Source of the DNA: Vanilla planifolia
Lineage: Eukaryota > Streptophyta > Magnoliopsida > Asparagales > Orchidaceae
Reading direction: 5' to 3'
NCBI GenBank assembly: GCA_023846275.1
Contig: CM043869.1
Location: forward strand, 38,962,737 to 39,026,736
Length of the DNA stretch: 64,000 nt
A program made the position numbers and the translations under genes. Below the pieces are notes generated by a model. That model was not told the origin of the DNA, made no database searches, and saw only the letters and a program-made list of their open reading frames with translations. Of this stretch, positions 37,001-52,228 are shown piece by piece; position 1 is the stretch's first letter; each line of letters begins with the position of its first letter.

Positions 37001-38393
37001 CAATTACAAAATAACTCAAAAATTGAATTTGAACATATGAGATGTAGAGTTCCATGTAAGGATGTTTGTTCTTATTTTGTAATTTTTAAAGCTCGAACGA
37101 GTTTAATATGAATTTTTAAAATTTAAAATAGAAAAAAAATTATTTTGACTAAATTATTGTTGGAAATCTGGAATTTAGTAAGGAGAACTTGGTCTTTTAT
37201 TTCCTTAAACACTCCAGCCATAAAGGGATTTAGTCATGCGACCTACCAAAGGTGGAGAAGAAATACTGGGAAATTGGAACCAGAGAGCACGTGGACATGA
37301 TGGCAAATTGAGGAGGTAAAGAAATTGAAAAGATTAGGGAAATTGAGAGGCGAAGCTTTAAAAGAGAGAACAAAACTGAGAAGGCTGAAGGAAGAATCAG
37401 GAGGTGAGAGAGGAAGGAATTGTGAGGCCACTTGTGCTGAGGCTATGGCAAGTAGCAGGAAGAGGAACTGGCGGAAAATTTTGCGAGGGTTGCAGTGACA
37501 TGGGGGAATAGCAAGAACTGTGGAAATCAAAGCATGACAGGGCAACTGTAGCAAGAAATAGCACGAAGCTTTGAGGTGTAGCCTAAGGAAATTGAAATCA
37601 AGAAGAAAAGGAGCTGCACTCAGTAGGAAAAGAAGCCAGGTCTGGGGTGGCTTGCTTGAAGGAGTTGCGGTTACTATTGAAGGCGAATCATTGAGGAGAA
37701 GTATAGAAGTAAATAAAAGAAGAAAAAAGAAGTTTAAAGCAGCAGCTGGAAGAAAAATCAAAGCAAAATAAGGGAAGCAACAGCTGCAGCAAAGCAAAGA
37801 AGATTTGCTAGAGGCTATAGAAAAGGAGCTTGCAATGGAGTGTGCAGTGAACAACTCAGGAAAGCAACAGCAAGGTGCCTTATTTATTGAGTGTTTAATG
37901 CAATTTTGCTGCAGACACCTTTCCAGCATCCTTAGGAATTTAGAATAGTTAGAACAGCTCTGCTTTGGAGTCTTAGAGAATAAAATTTGGGTTGTAGCAA
38001 AGCAAAAATTGTTTTTTGTAAAAATTGAGCTCCTACGATGAATAGTTGCAATAAAGTTTTAAGTTCTGAGTTTTATAAAGTTAGGATCGTGAAACATGTT
38101 GAGAAGTTCTAAGAAATTGTACAAATCCATGTGATTAAGGGGAACAATGCAAAAATGTAAATAATCTGATAAGCTGCATAATTTTCCTATTGTAGAAAAT
38201 GAAAAGAAAATGAAGAATAAAATCAAAGAGGTCTTCAAGATGATAAGTAATTTAAATAATTGTAATATAAATAGGTACCATTTACTTAATTATTTTAGTA
38301 CATCTTTTATTTGAATATGTGTTCTGATAACTGTTAAGATATGCAGTCAATATGCTATAATAGATGCTATAAAGTATACAAAATATATATATG

Positions 38394-38436
<43 letters not shown>

Positions 38437-39066
38437 ATATATGTATATATATTCAATGAGACGATTATCATAATTAAAAAAAGGGAAGTATCATGAGAAA
38501 TAAAAAGAAAAGGTAAATAAAATAATAGGCTATATAAGACTAGAGGTATCATAAGATATACATTTAATAATAATATGATATGATAGATGACATGACATGA
38601 TTAAATATCATTACATGAGAAGAAAAAATAACAAAAAAATAAAATTTCTTTAGACATTATCCTGTCATTCCATTATATATGATGAATCCTAACACACAAT
38701 ATTAGATATGATAAGCACTAGTTCTATACCCAACCATGAGATGTTATTAAAGACCTACATTACCACTATCACTTTATATAGGATTGATGTAATAAGATAA
38801 TATAATTGTGATAGTCTCATATACTAATAATAATATATACAAGGCAAGATGTATTAAGGACATACTATTATTAATAAAATTAAACAATAATATACATATA
38901 AGTAGAAGTCAAGAGGTGATGTGATAAGACGCCACATAATTGTAAGATTCAGTACAAGTATGGATATGGGATAATAGTCATGTGAGAAAAATCTTGAGCT
39001 AGTTAGAGTGAAAAAAAAATAAAAAAAACAAATGAAAAAATAAATAAATAAAATATGTTATATGAG

Positions 39067-39117
<51 letters not shown>

Positions 39118-42100
39118 TATATATAGAAATATAAAATAACTATATATTCAAATAAATATTAATAAGCATATTACTCGTTATTTATGCTTCATTAATTATG
39201 AATAATTCAAAGATGACATTTATATATTCATGTTTATATTTTTTTTTATTATTATTCATTTTTATAATACTATAATACTATTTTACATATAGAATTCACT
39301 TACTAAGCTTTATAAAACTTATTTCTCTACTTACATTACAAATCATTTCATAAATACACAAAGGGTGATTCATATAGCATGTGAGCTAAATGATTTAATG
39401 TAAAGAAAATGATTGTGAACAATGTATTCTATATATTATAATTTTATACATAAGATAGTGATACTTAATTTTGTTGAGATAATATACATATATTATATTT
39501 TACTATTTATTTCATAAAAAATGGTTTTAAACATAATGTACATTTCACTTTTATTGTAATCCTCATCTGTCTTGATACTACATAGAACTCTAATTTAAGC
39601 CAATTATTTATTATCATATTGTATTATCGGATGAAAAAGAAAGAAGATACATAACAATAAACTGGTGAATTATCCATCAGATCACCATAAGAATTCAAGA
39701 ATATACATTATAAAACATTACAAATATTTAAAAAGCAAACAACAAACTTCACCAAATTCAACCTTAATAAGAAAGAGATGATCTAGATAACAAACTTGAG
39801 GCTAGTCAACTTTTAATCACAAATCAACAAAAACTCTACAAGCTTGGAATAGAAAAAGATGAGCTTTGGGGCTTTTATAACTAACTCAACAATCAAATTC
39901 AACACATCAAAAGCCAAAACTAGATAGCAATTGTTTGCAAATATATTTTTTTAAATGTTTTTCAAAGGTTTCTCTTTTTCAAATTTTAAAGATAACAAAA
40001 TCCTGATAAATCGATTTTAAAAAAATTCAATTTATCATTTACATAAAACTACTTTTCAAAATGTTTTTTTTTCATAAGAACTTTCTAAACTCAAAAATTA
40101 TTTAAAACTAGAGCCATACTATATGAAAGAAGAAATGTTGAGGAATGAAAGAGAGCAAGCACAACAATACACCATCAATTTAGAACCACACTAGGCAGCC
40201 ACCCAATCGAAACAAACCAAAATCCCTAGAGAATTCATAAGGCATAGAAGCATGAACTCCAACGAACCTATTAGAATCTCAAAAGGAACATATTTAAACT
40301 AGGTAAGAAAATGTACGTTGTCGTCTAAGATAGCTAAGGCATTGTAAGTCGTCTAAATAGATCCTCATGGAACAAGTAAAGGCAATCTAGTACTGTTGGA
40401 GATCTAATAGAGTCCTTGGGACCCCAATCCAAGGAAAGTCATAAAAAGGATAATTATTTTCATATCATAAAGCTAGATATTTTTAAATAGAACTATGTAT
40501 CATTGATTAGGATAGATCATTTTCTTTTTAGTTATAATGATCAAAAGACAATCTCTCATGGTCTCTAAGAGTTAACCAAAGCCTAGGAATTGACATTATC
40601 TCTATATAATTTTCAAAGGCTACTGAGATATCACATAGGCTACCTTGACATCGATTATCCTATAGTCTTTCCACTTAGGTGTTATGCTAAAAAGTGGAAG
40701 AATACCTTTACAGTGCTTATTCCTAAGGTTCAAGAGGTTGAACATATAAACTTTTTCATCCCATCAGCCTTTGTACAAAAGTACATAAAGTGGTGACAAA
40801 TATTATGGTTATTAAGCTGAAGCGATGCTTAGATCCCCTAATCACCAAAAAGCAAAAAGAATTTTTTTGTCGAGTAGATCGATCTCTCACAATTACTTAT
40901 TGTTGCAAAAGTTCATGGCAAGGCTGCATTCTACGGCATCTTACACTAAAATAATGAAAATTAAGATTGATATAAAACAAGCATATGACCAAATGAGGTG
41001 AAACCTCCTTTTGGTTATGCTTCATCAACTTGGATTTTCAAAGTAATGGTGAACATGTCTTGTAACTTATATGTCTTCTCCTAACTACATAGTGTTGGAC
41101 AAAGGTAGGCAAGTTGACTTAACCAAGGTCTCTTGCGGATTTTAGTAAGGATGCCCTCTACCTTAGTACCCCTTTATAATTTGCTCGAAGTTGCTTTCCT
41201 AAATATTCAACCAAAACATATATATATATATATATATGAAAAAGTATTATACACAAAATGCTCAATTCATTGGATCATATAAAAAAACAGTAGATAGAGT
41301 GCCCCCAGCATATTGGAAATAAAAAGAAAACAACCTCCTATACATAAAAATTAGTTGTGTTATTCATAACACAGGACAAAAAAGAGATCTTATAACTTTT
41401 GAATGAGAGTAAAACAGTGGCAATTTGGTATTGGAGATATTTTAATTTACAATCATCAAGAACAGTACGAGAGATATAAAAAGGGATGACTTAATCTCCT
41501 TTGATCCAAATCACATTATAATGCATAGCAAGTGGCTAAGAGTTCAAAGCACTAAGAAGCAACCACTCCCTCTTAGCAACAAAAATAGAGAAAGTAGTAA
41601 TGCATAAAACAACAATAAAGATAAGCAACCCATGATCATCACATAGAAATATACTAGCCCCATAATGGCACCCTAGTTGACTAACCCACTAAAATTTACA
41701 TTAATCCAATCTCAAGTAACAAGATCCCACCAAGTTAAAGTAGAGAAAAAAAATAACCCAATGGGTTATAGGGGTCTCAAATCTCAAGACTAGATGAAAA
41801 AGTTTGGGAGGTTAGCAATGCATGGGCCAACCTTGCAAGCACAAGTTGAGGGTAAATAGGTTTTCCATGAGCCTTCACATTCTTATTCTTCCAAATGAGA
41901 TAAAAGATCATGACAATAATGGCAACCAGCAAACTATGCTTTCCCTTGGCAACTCTAACTAAAGTTTATTAAGATACCAAAAGAGCAAAAATTAATGGTA
42001 AAAGAGACAACAAGGCACAAGCAAAAGCAATCCATAATAGATTTTGGACAATTCCAAAGTGCATGTAGGACTCATCCTCCAAGAAACCCCATGGGCAGGA

Positions 42101-45100
42101 GGCAAATGAGATTTTGTGATGAACTTAGCAATAGGCCATGGGCACAATCCCATTACAAATTCTCCAAAGGAAAAATGAAAAACCCAACGCAAAGCCTTAC
42201 ATTTCTAGCACCAAGTTCCCAAGCTTACAAAGTTAGCAATAAGATCAACATGAAGCTATAGGTGGGCAAATGCATGGTTTCCATCATCCTCAAACCCAAG
42301 GAATCATGGATTGCAATGGAATCTCAATAAAAGGTCACAATCCAAGTGACAGGGGGGTTCGGAAAGAGACAACATGCAAGCATTCCCAATTTCACATAAC
42401 AACATTGTGAATTCTCCTCAGACAAAATTTGATTTCTCTCCAATCCTTTAGATAGTGAATTCCTAACCTGAAGGTTTACAAAATCTATCCCACAAGATGT
42501 AATGCATGGCAAGACTCGTAAAGTGAAAACTCATAATGAATCCTTCAATAGAGTTAAGGACACGACCCAAGACATAAGTGTTGGTTAAGGCATAAATATG
42601 AAGCAATGTAAAAGTGTTGATGAGAATCATTTTGCCTTCAAGGGAGAGCATGCTACAAACCTAACAAGCAATCCATAGGCTAATAGTGTTGATAAGAAAT
42701 TGGAAATCAAAGGAGAATGATCTAAAAGTGGATAAAGATATACTCAGATATTTGGTATTATAGATTTTTCAAAACCACAATTTGTTAAACATAATTTTCC
42801 TATGCTTAGGCTCTCCATATGCTTACCAAAAATAATAACAAAATTAACCTTACTAACCTTGATCCCACATCATTGAAAAAAAGGAGGTAAGTGAATGATA
42901 GGACAATAAGCTCAATGTTAATGCCTTCCAACATCCCAAATGCCATGTAGTCATGAATTAATGAGAGATGCTTAGCACACAAAATAAGAACATAATGGGA
43001 GAGAGGAAGACCTTATTGAAGCCCCCCGTGCGCCAAGCATCCAATCAAAACAGAACCCATTAACACAAATAGAGTAACAAAGCCCTACAAATATTTAGAG
43101 ACCAATTACACTAAGGCTTGAGGATATTGAAGTGTTCAAGCATGGATAAAAGAAATGACCCACTCATATGATCATAAGCTTTCTTAAGATCGACTTGGAA
43201 GGCCACAATCCCAATGTAGAGGAGGAGCTCATCTTATGAAAAATCTCTTGAACTAGAAGACATTTTTCAAAAATGTTCAAACCAGAACAAAAGTCTATGC
43301 TCCAGAGCAATCAAGAAACAAAGATAACTCTTAAGTCTATTGATGAGAACCTTAACAACAATTTTATAAATGGCTTTACACAAATTGATCAAACTAAATT
43401 AGTGGGCCTTAGAATCAATATTAGTCTTAGGAAAAAGGAATAATGGTGAACATTCATCCCAACGGCACAGATGTGGATTGGAAAAAGGTGGTATTCCTCT
43501 TTTCCCATCCAAGCCAATGGATTCTTGTCCTTTGACACAACTTCATCTCAAGACAAGCCAAGTTAGAATTAGAATCCACAATGATGGAAACCAAGTCTTG
43601 GAGGCCATCTATCGTGACGTCAACCTCCATAGCTTGTGTTTTTACGAATTGGGATTCGAAGAATTTGCACCTTGTGAGTACATTATCCATTTCATGACTC
43701 CACTCATGGAGACAATATAAAGCTCTAGCACATTTATGATTCATGGTTACCCAAGCAAGCCCTTAGTTGATCTAGACAAACCTAGCTAACAAAAAAGCCA
43801 AACATACCTCAAACCTTATCTACAAACAGAAAGCTTGAATGAAAGGCCAACGATCTAAAGGAAAAGGCATTGGTTTGATCCAATGTTGAAAAGGTGGAGA
43901 AACTTTTTGGAAAGGAAGCTTATAAGATTCTCTGAATTCGTGAAGATAAAATCAAATCTAGACAAAAATTTTACCCCTTCCTACATGTTATTACACTGTG
44001 TTACAAGGGGCACTAAAATGCAGGTTATGGAGGTCAAGGAGGCTAGGATGGGTAAAGGAAAAATATTCACCTAGCAATGTTTATGATCATAATAGACATC
44101 AAAATGATGACCAGTATGTGGCAAGGGCAAACCCCTTGTTTTTGATTCATTATAAGGATTCTTGGCCATGGCAAGTCACCTGCATTGGTGTGAGGTAATT
44201 ATGGATAGGTGCGTCTAGCTAGTACAAGATGAATACTCTATGGATGTGCTCCAGGATTCTTGAATTTCATCTATAACTATTTATCAATGGCCTTCATAGG
44301 TATATCCTCATCTTATACTCTTACTGCTTCATATACAAATCTCCTAGATATCTTGTTAATTGATTCAAGAACTACATAACATATGAAATACTCTTCACAT
44401 AGATTCATTTCATCCACCTTGTGTTGTAGTAATAAAAAGAACACTATTGTTGATGACTTCATAACAACTATTACTAATCGCAGCGATATTTTTATAAATC
44501 ATCACCTAATGCTCAAAAATGTTCAATATGTACCTAAACTATTCACCAGTGTCATGCCAATGCAAAAGTTCACAAAGTGCCTAGAAAAAAATTCTCCTTT
44601 TTACAATTGCTTATACTAACACCCTCAAATATTCTTAATATCTCCAAGTAACAGAGTTTTATGCCTTTCACATATAACTATAATCATGTTATCTAGCTAT
44701 ACAGCAAGTGAATATCATATTTCCAATATTCAATAACATAATCAAAATTCAATATAATGTGACAATCAAACAATTCTATTCTTAAAATGTTATACATAAC
44801 TTCAATTAATATTTATCATTATTTTTCAAAGAATAGAGTGTAATTTGTAAATCCTCATGTCCTTGTACATCCAAATAAAATTTAGTAATTGAAAAGAAAA
44901 ATGGACATCTTCCAACCACCACCAGGGCTTTTCTCCCCCAAAACAATATTTTATTTGCAACTCACTTCGCAAACAAAAAACCCTAAAAAGTTAGAAATCC
45001 TGTCCAACTCTCAAATTCCTTCCCAAATGCACATTGTATTTAACAACCTTACTCCAAAAGTCTTTGGGAGTGCATATTTTATCCGCATACATACTCAAAA

Positions 45101-48100
45101 TAGAGGAAAACTCAACTCATGTTCTTATGTATGTATTTGTTTTCCTTTCTCCCATTTAAAAGGGTTATAAATGCCATCATTCAATAAAAAAAATTCTTTG
45201 TGATAGTTGACATCATATTCATTGAAAATTATCCATGATTTAGTAGTTCCTATCTTTAGGAGGAGGAATCGATCTTAGAAAACAAGGAAATTATTGTTTT
45301 CTCTTAGACTTCTCATCTCTATCCTCTTCAATCAACTCTCATGTAACTCCTAATGCAACTTCTACATATGTTCCTAGACACCACAACTAACAAATATCTA
45401 TCAACTTCAAGGGTACTCTAGGAAAAAAAAATCGAACCACTCATACTAAACTAGTCCAAAAGCTTGAACCTGAAGCTATTGTTAATATCCTTTACATATG
45501 TTAATTTCCTATGACCACTTATTTACTTAATACAAAACCCTTCTCAACAACCTAAACAACACACCCATATCTAGAGCTGATAAGAATTGGAAGAATGTTA
45601 TGGAAATCAAAATAAAATCTCCTACGAAGAATAAAACTTTGAAATTGATAAGACCTACAAAGGCAAAAACCCATGCGATATAAATGGTGTTTAACATAAA
45701 ATAATAATCATACGAGATACTCGAAAGTTATAAAGCAAAATTAATTGCCAAATGATACACTAAAACAAATGGAGTAGAGTATCCACACCTTTACCCAAGC
45801 TAATAAAATAAATAAAGTGAGAGTTATGTTTATGTTGTCAACTTGAATTATAAATTGCTACACTTTGATATCATGAATAGATTCTTGTATGAAACTTCAA
45901 GAAAAAAATTTAAATAAAGATTTCTCCTTAAACAAAACAAAAAGAAATGTTATATGCAAACTAAAGAAGGCTTTATATGCCCTAAAATAATCTCCACAAA
46001 TATGATTTGAACAATTCACCAAATTAATGCTAAATCTAGGATATAAGCAAAGCCAGAGAAATCAAACTCTTTTTATAAATCATTTAACTTTAGAGGGAGT
46101 GGTTACACTATTGGGATATGTGCATAATATTATCGTTAAGAATAATGAAAATAGCATGAAAAACTTGAAAGAATGCTTAAGGAATTAGAGATCAAAGAAT
46201 TAGGTAAGCTGAAGCATTTTCTAGACATTCAAATGCATAATACTCTAAATAAGGAACATTTATCTCCCCAAGTAAATATTTGATCTACTGACCAAGATTG
46301 GAAAGTTGGGAAGCAAAGCAATTGATGCACCAATAAAGTCAAATCACCAACTTAGAGATGTTCTAGAAAAGGTTGTGCTAAATAAAAGCTCTTATCAAAG
46401 ATATGTTAAGAGGTTCATTTACTTGGCATATACCAAGCTAGATACAGCCTATGTTATGAATGTGAATAGCCAATTTATATGTAATCTTTAACAATATCTT
46501 AAAGTAGTTCATAGGATCAAAAAAAACATGAAAAAAATAACATGCAAAAGAATTTTGTTTAAAAAAAAAGAAAAATATCTCTTGAAGCCTATATAGATGT
46601 AATCATGTCGGATCAACAATGAATAAAAGATTAACCTATAAACATTACACATTGCTATGAGGAAAACTCATAAAATGTAGGTTCAAGAAGCAAAACAAGA
46701 TGGCCAAATCCAAAGTAGAAACTAATATTAGATCAATAATTATAGGGATATGTCAATTAATATGGCTCAATATAATCTTAGATGGTCCAAAAATTAAATG
46801 GATAAATCCTAAAAGACAATTTTGATAGTAAATCAACAATTAACATTCATCAATCCAATATAACATGACCATACAAAGCAGGTTGAGTTGATAAGGATGT
46901 TATAAAAGAGAAGATTAACAAAGGTTTAACCTATTTGTCACTACAAGTGATTAACTTGCATACATCTTTATGAAAGGCTAAGCATGATGCACTAAAATAA
47001 ACAAGTTAAGTATGAAAGAAATTCATTCACTAACTTAACAGAAGGTATTGAGAAATTGTCCAATTTTTCATGAGATTTATTACATTTTTATAAAAGCTAT
47101 GCAAAATTAATCAAGAAATATTATATTTCTTTAATTTAAGAAGTCAAAGATGGTAACAACCTGTAGTATTTATTTTTCAGCATTAATATATTAATTATAA
47201 CCAATTCTTATGATAAGATATTTAAACAATATGGCTCATTAATTAATTCCTTTTTGGATAGTTCTCAAATTATGTATATTTAGCTAGTGTCTATGTGTGT
47301 GTTCCAATATTATTAACAAAAAAACAATAAAATCAGACTTTTTCTCTATTATTCCTCACGCACACCAACATATAATTGCTAGAATATAACATTGATACTT
47401 GTCTGTATATGTGTGTATTTATGTATATTTGTATATACACATCACAAACATATATATATACATACATACATAAATACATATAAAAATATATACATAATAT
47501 GCATATATACATATATATATATGTGTGTGTGTGTGTGTGCATATATATAATAGAATAATCAAAATATAGAATGTACAAACTAATTAATTAATTCTTTTTA
47601 GGATATTTCTCAAATTATGTCTATTTGGTTAGTGTCTATGTGAGCATATTCCAATATTATTAACAAACAAAACAATAAATCCAGATTTTTCCTCTATTAT
47701 TCCTCACATACACCAACATATAATTACTAGAATATAATATTGATACTTATGTATGTGTGTATGCATGTATGTACATTTGTATAAACATAAGCGCAAACAT
47801 ATATATGTGTGTGTGTGTAAATATGTGTGTGTATAAATACATACATACATATATGCATACATATATATATACATAAATATACATAAATACATACAAACAT
47901 ATATATATGTGTATGTATATTCATATATATAATAGAACAATCAAAATATAGAATATATATGCTAATTTGATTCTAGACACATCCATAAGTCTCAAACCAT
48001 AAAAGGTAAGCTAGTAGTAATCAATCACACAAATATGTCAATCTAACATTCCCAATAAGTGTTCACCTCCTACGAACATTATGACCTATAGGATCCTTAG

Positions 48101-51100
48101 TTAAGATCCTACAACTCCTTTAGTTGTATCCATGAATCCTTTGTGTAGGAATCATCCTACAACAAGACACATGCATTCCACCATCTAATTTTGTGGTCAT
48201 ATTGTGCAATATATGCTCTAGCTAATGAGATTGAGATTGTTGATGAAATAATGAGCTTGAAATTAGAATGTTTAAAGTGTTTCAAAAGATGAAACTGGTG
48301 TAACTTAAGTAATTGCAGAAGAAAAACAATCACATGAAACTACAACAACTAAGTTATTTAAAAAGGAACCACCCTATACCATACCAACTAAGCCATAAAA
48401 AATAACTAGATATTACAATCCTTCCATTATAAGCTAAGTTCTTCTAGCCTTCAACTGGTTTTGCTAGCAACTACAACATAAGGTGTTTTCCTAAGGTATG
48501 TTCTAAACAAAAATGAGATACACCTAATAGATTTGAAACAAAAATAACAGCATATTTATATAAGGAAAAATAGACAATGGATGTTAATATCGTCATAGGT
48601 ACATCTCTATGACTTCAAAAAGAAAGGAGTAAGCAATTATAATCAAGCATGTCATAGTATCCTTTGAATGTTTAGAAATCTCATGGACCTTGCATCAAAG
48701 TTCTTATAATGCACAAGACTTCAATTCTAACATTAACAACACTGGATAAAATCTCCAATAGCCATTTACCTCTCACTATGCAATAAAACACATTGCATTC
48801 AATCTACACAATTATAAGTACCAAATCATTTAGTAAGCAACCTCCGAATTTGAGATTTCGCCTACATCTTCATATTCATTTTGCGAGCCCCTAGCACCTG
48901 CAAACCTCAGTCATCATCTACCATGTCTAAAGCTTTATCTACTAACTACTCTTCTTAGTAAGTAATCAATCATGTAAGTAGAAAAAAATCAAAGACAAAA
49001 ATAATAGAGCTATGTAAAACAACAAGAAGAAATAAGAAAGTTCGGAGAAAAAAATGAATCATAAAAACGAGAATGAATGAGTAGGAAATCGCAAAGAAAA
49101 AGAGAAAAATAATGAAGTTATGAAGATCAAAAGATGAGGATAAGTTACCAATCCTAATCCTAATCCAAAACGTAGCTATCATGCAACTATTCCACAAAGG
49201 AGATGGTTTTGTTGTTTTTGCATCCACACCCAAAACAGTTGGAATCAGAATCCTTCAACAATGGAAGAAGCATCCCTTGGATGCAAATTAATTGATCAAT
49301 TAAGGTCTCCCAACTACAAACCCTAAATAACCTTTTTATATAGTTCACAAGCTAACGGCTTCTCAATCTACTCTGCATAACAAAAACAAATGGTTCTTAT
49401 TCAAAATTAGAAACAACCAATTCTAACTAAAAAATAATTTAATAAAATTGAAATCTAAATCATCATTCTTGATTTTAATTGTTGATTCATATCCAACCTT
49501 AAATCAATTGGAATTCAACATTACAAAAAATCACTAAAAAATTGAGTGGCTACCAAAGCAGCTTCAAACAATCAAATTGGAATTATAAAGTTTTAACAAT
49601 ATGACCAAGGAAAATTAATGCAGTACACATAAACTTCAAAAACATCTCATTGTTTTAGAAGATAGCTCTAGAATTTTCTGAATGGATCACACAATGTATT
49701 ACATCAAAAAGGGCTTTCACAGGGAACCACATCTGCTGGTAAAAGATTCTTGTAGAAGAAATACATTGGTGCTTCCTCAACTTCAAAGCTTCGTAAACCT
49801 ATTAGCGTACTTCCCTTCTTGATGAGTTGCTGAATAGTGTGGCAAATTAAAGGCTCTCCACCCTCAAACATTTTAATTTTAACAGCATAGTTTGCAAACA
49901 TGCTAGATGAACAAAGAATCTACACCATGACTATTACAATTATTTGTTCATTGCAAAGCTAAATTGGAGGACTACTGTATAAGCAATGCCAAACTGCAAA
50001 GAACTGACCTTACCATATGCAATAATACTTCCCCAAAAGAATAGGTGTGAAGAACATTTCACGCAGGTTATTCTATTCAAAAAATTTATCACAATTGTAT
50101 TATCATTACAGCCCTATCACAATTAACAAATCATTTTGGATTGAGAATAGTTGAAACTTTTGGAGTATTTCCTTATAGATTTTATCTTTTCAGAATATTG
50201 GAAGCAAACTTATAGCATTATGTAGAGAGTATATCCATACCATATTTACTTTATCAACAATGAATTTTTTGTGGTGTTCCTTCGAGTAAGTTATAATATT
50301 TGGCTAGTCTTATGAACTGATGATGTCATTGAGATTTACCCTTTGATTTCTGTTTTATTCTTTGTGTTCTATCATATTTATAGGTTTGCACATCATTTTG
50401 AAGTGCTTGTTTCCACTACCAGCCGTGCAGAGATAATGCTTAAAGATATACAATAAGGCATAACTATGAAATGAATTCAGGATAAAATGCTTATCATTTT
50501 TTTCCCTATGGACCACACACATTCAAGTTCCACTTTAACAAATTGATATAACATATTCTATGGTAGCTGTTTTTAAATTGAGAATATGGCCCAAATCTCA
50601 GCTATGCCCACCTCCCAATAAATATTCATCACTGTGCAAAAATAATAGTCCACAAACTGAGAAAGCTTGAGCTCTGATTACTAGTAAATCTCACCTATCA
50701 ATAACAAAAACGCTAGAACTTCACAACGGTAACAACATTCAGCACTCAAATCTTTTACCATAGTTTGACTGCAGATTGTAGATTCCCTAATTTCTCGATG
50801 AGTCTCATTAAGATTTTGTGCAGCGCCAATAAAAAAACAATCAGAAAATATTTCCATAATTATCTATTTGATCAAAAGCTTCATCTTCTTGATTAACATT
50901 TCTGCATTAAGTTAATGGCAATCCTGGCATTTGTATGTTTGTCTTAAGTCATGCAGCATGACCTGCATATTTTACTTCTCAATAGAAATTATGACAGGAG
51001 TAGATCTATCAACAGATGCATGGTTATAGGTTTTGTTTGAAATAGCTACCTTTAGCTTTACTGCTAAACATCCCAGCAACCGCAGCAAGGCTCTCTTCAC

Positions 51101-52169
51101 TAGATTCTGGAACCTAGAGCAGAGAAAGAACGTCACAAGAAGTAAAATTTATGTTAGTCATGGTAAGCCACACTCCACGTGATAAAAAAAATGTTTACAA
51201 GCTAGCAGTTGCAAGAATTTGGAAACATAAGCAAGCTAGTAATGAACTTTAAAAATAATCAACAAAATTAGGTGAAAAGGAAAGTATAGGCACCCTGCAA
51301 ATCTACAATTGTTCCTTTAAAAGTGTTTTACCAAAATTTTATCGGTACAATAAAAGGGTAAACAGTCCCTTCCAACCAATCATAATATATAAATATGCCT
51401 TTTTGTTTCAAAAATACCCAGGTAAATACCTCATGTAAACGGTTTACTAAGCCTATTTCATCAATTACCCAACTACATAGCTCAAGTAAATGATGTTTAA
51501 CAAGCCCAGTTCATCAAATGTTGATTCATCTATGACAACCAGATAAAAACAAAATAAGTAGACACTGGGTTAGACCCAGGCATTTCTCCTGAACAATAAC
51601 TCAATTTTCTCATACTAATACTTGAATAAAGAACAGACATAAATGTTCAATCTCTATAGTCCAGTGATTTGGAGATCTCTCAAAAAGTATTTAGTAATCA
51701 TTTCAGCCAAATCACCTATCTTTCTTGAGCTGAGTGACATGTAATTCCATGGCCCACAATTTTTCAATTATAAAGCATGATTAAATAGTCATACCCATAG
51801 TTGCATACAATGCTTAAGCAGCCTTCTCTCTCTCGCCCCTCCCTCTCTCTCTCTCTCTCTAGCTTTCACTATATTTGTGTGTGTGTGTGTTTAGGGGTGT
51901 GTGTGTGTACACATGCACACTAATGAAAAGTTTTCTCAATGACCAACAAAAACCACAATAACGTTCTCAAACAACCCCATCATCAATTCAAAGAAGGCAT
52001 CTCTCTCTCACCCCCTCTCTCCCTCTCTCTAGCTTTCACTATATCTATGTATGTGTGTGTGCGTGTTTAGGGTTGTGTGTGTACATATGCACACTAATGA
52101 AAACTTTTCTCAATGACCAACAAAAACCACAATAATGTTCTCAAACAACCCCATCATCACTTCAAAGTA

Positions 52170-52228
<59 letters not shown>

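Larger units (their letters stand above)
34780..51049 (-). other. MON2 intron, 16,270 bp, transposon-rich
   Basis: Holds, left to right, unique AT-rich DNA to 35.8 kb, tandem TRIM-like units, a purine-rich stretch, TA/GT microsatellites and an AT-rich gap. A LINE (+), a LINE (-), a copia relic (+), a duplicated microsatellite block and an orphan open frame near 49.8 kb follow. The stretches 34780-35800, 38460-39060, 39130-40200, 47950-49700 and 49910-51049 show nothing I can name. Confidence 0.85.

Noticed and set aside
47333-47940. Tyr/Ile/His-rich frames (78-81 codons)
   Set aside because: They translate TATATG/TGTG microsatellites.
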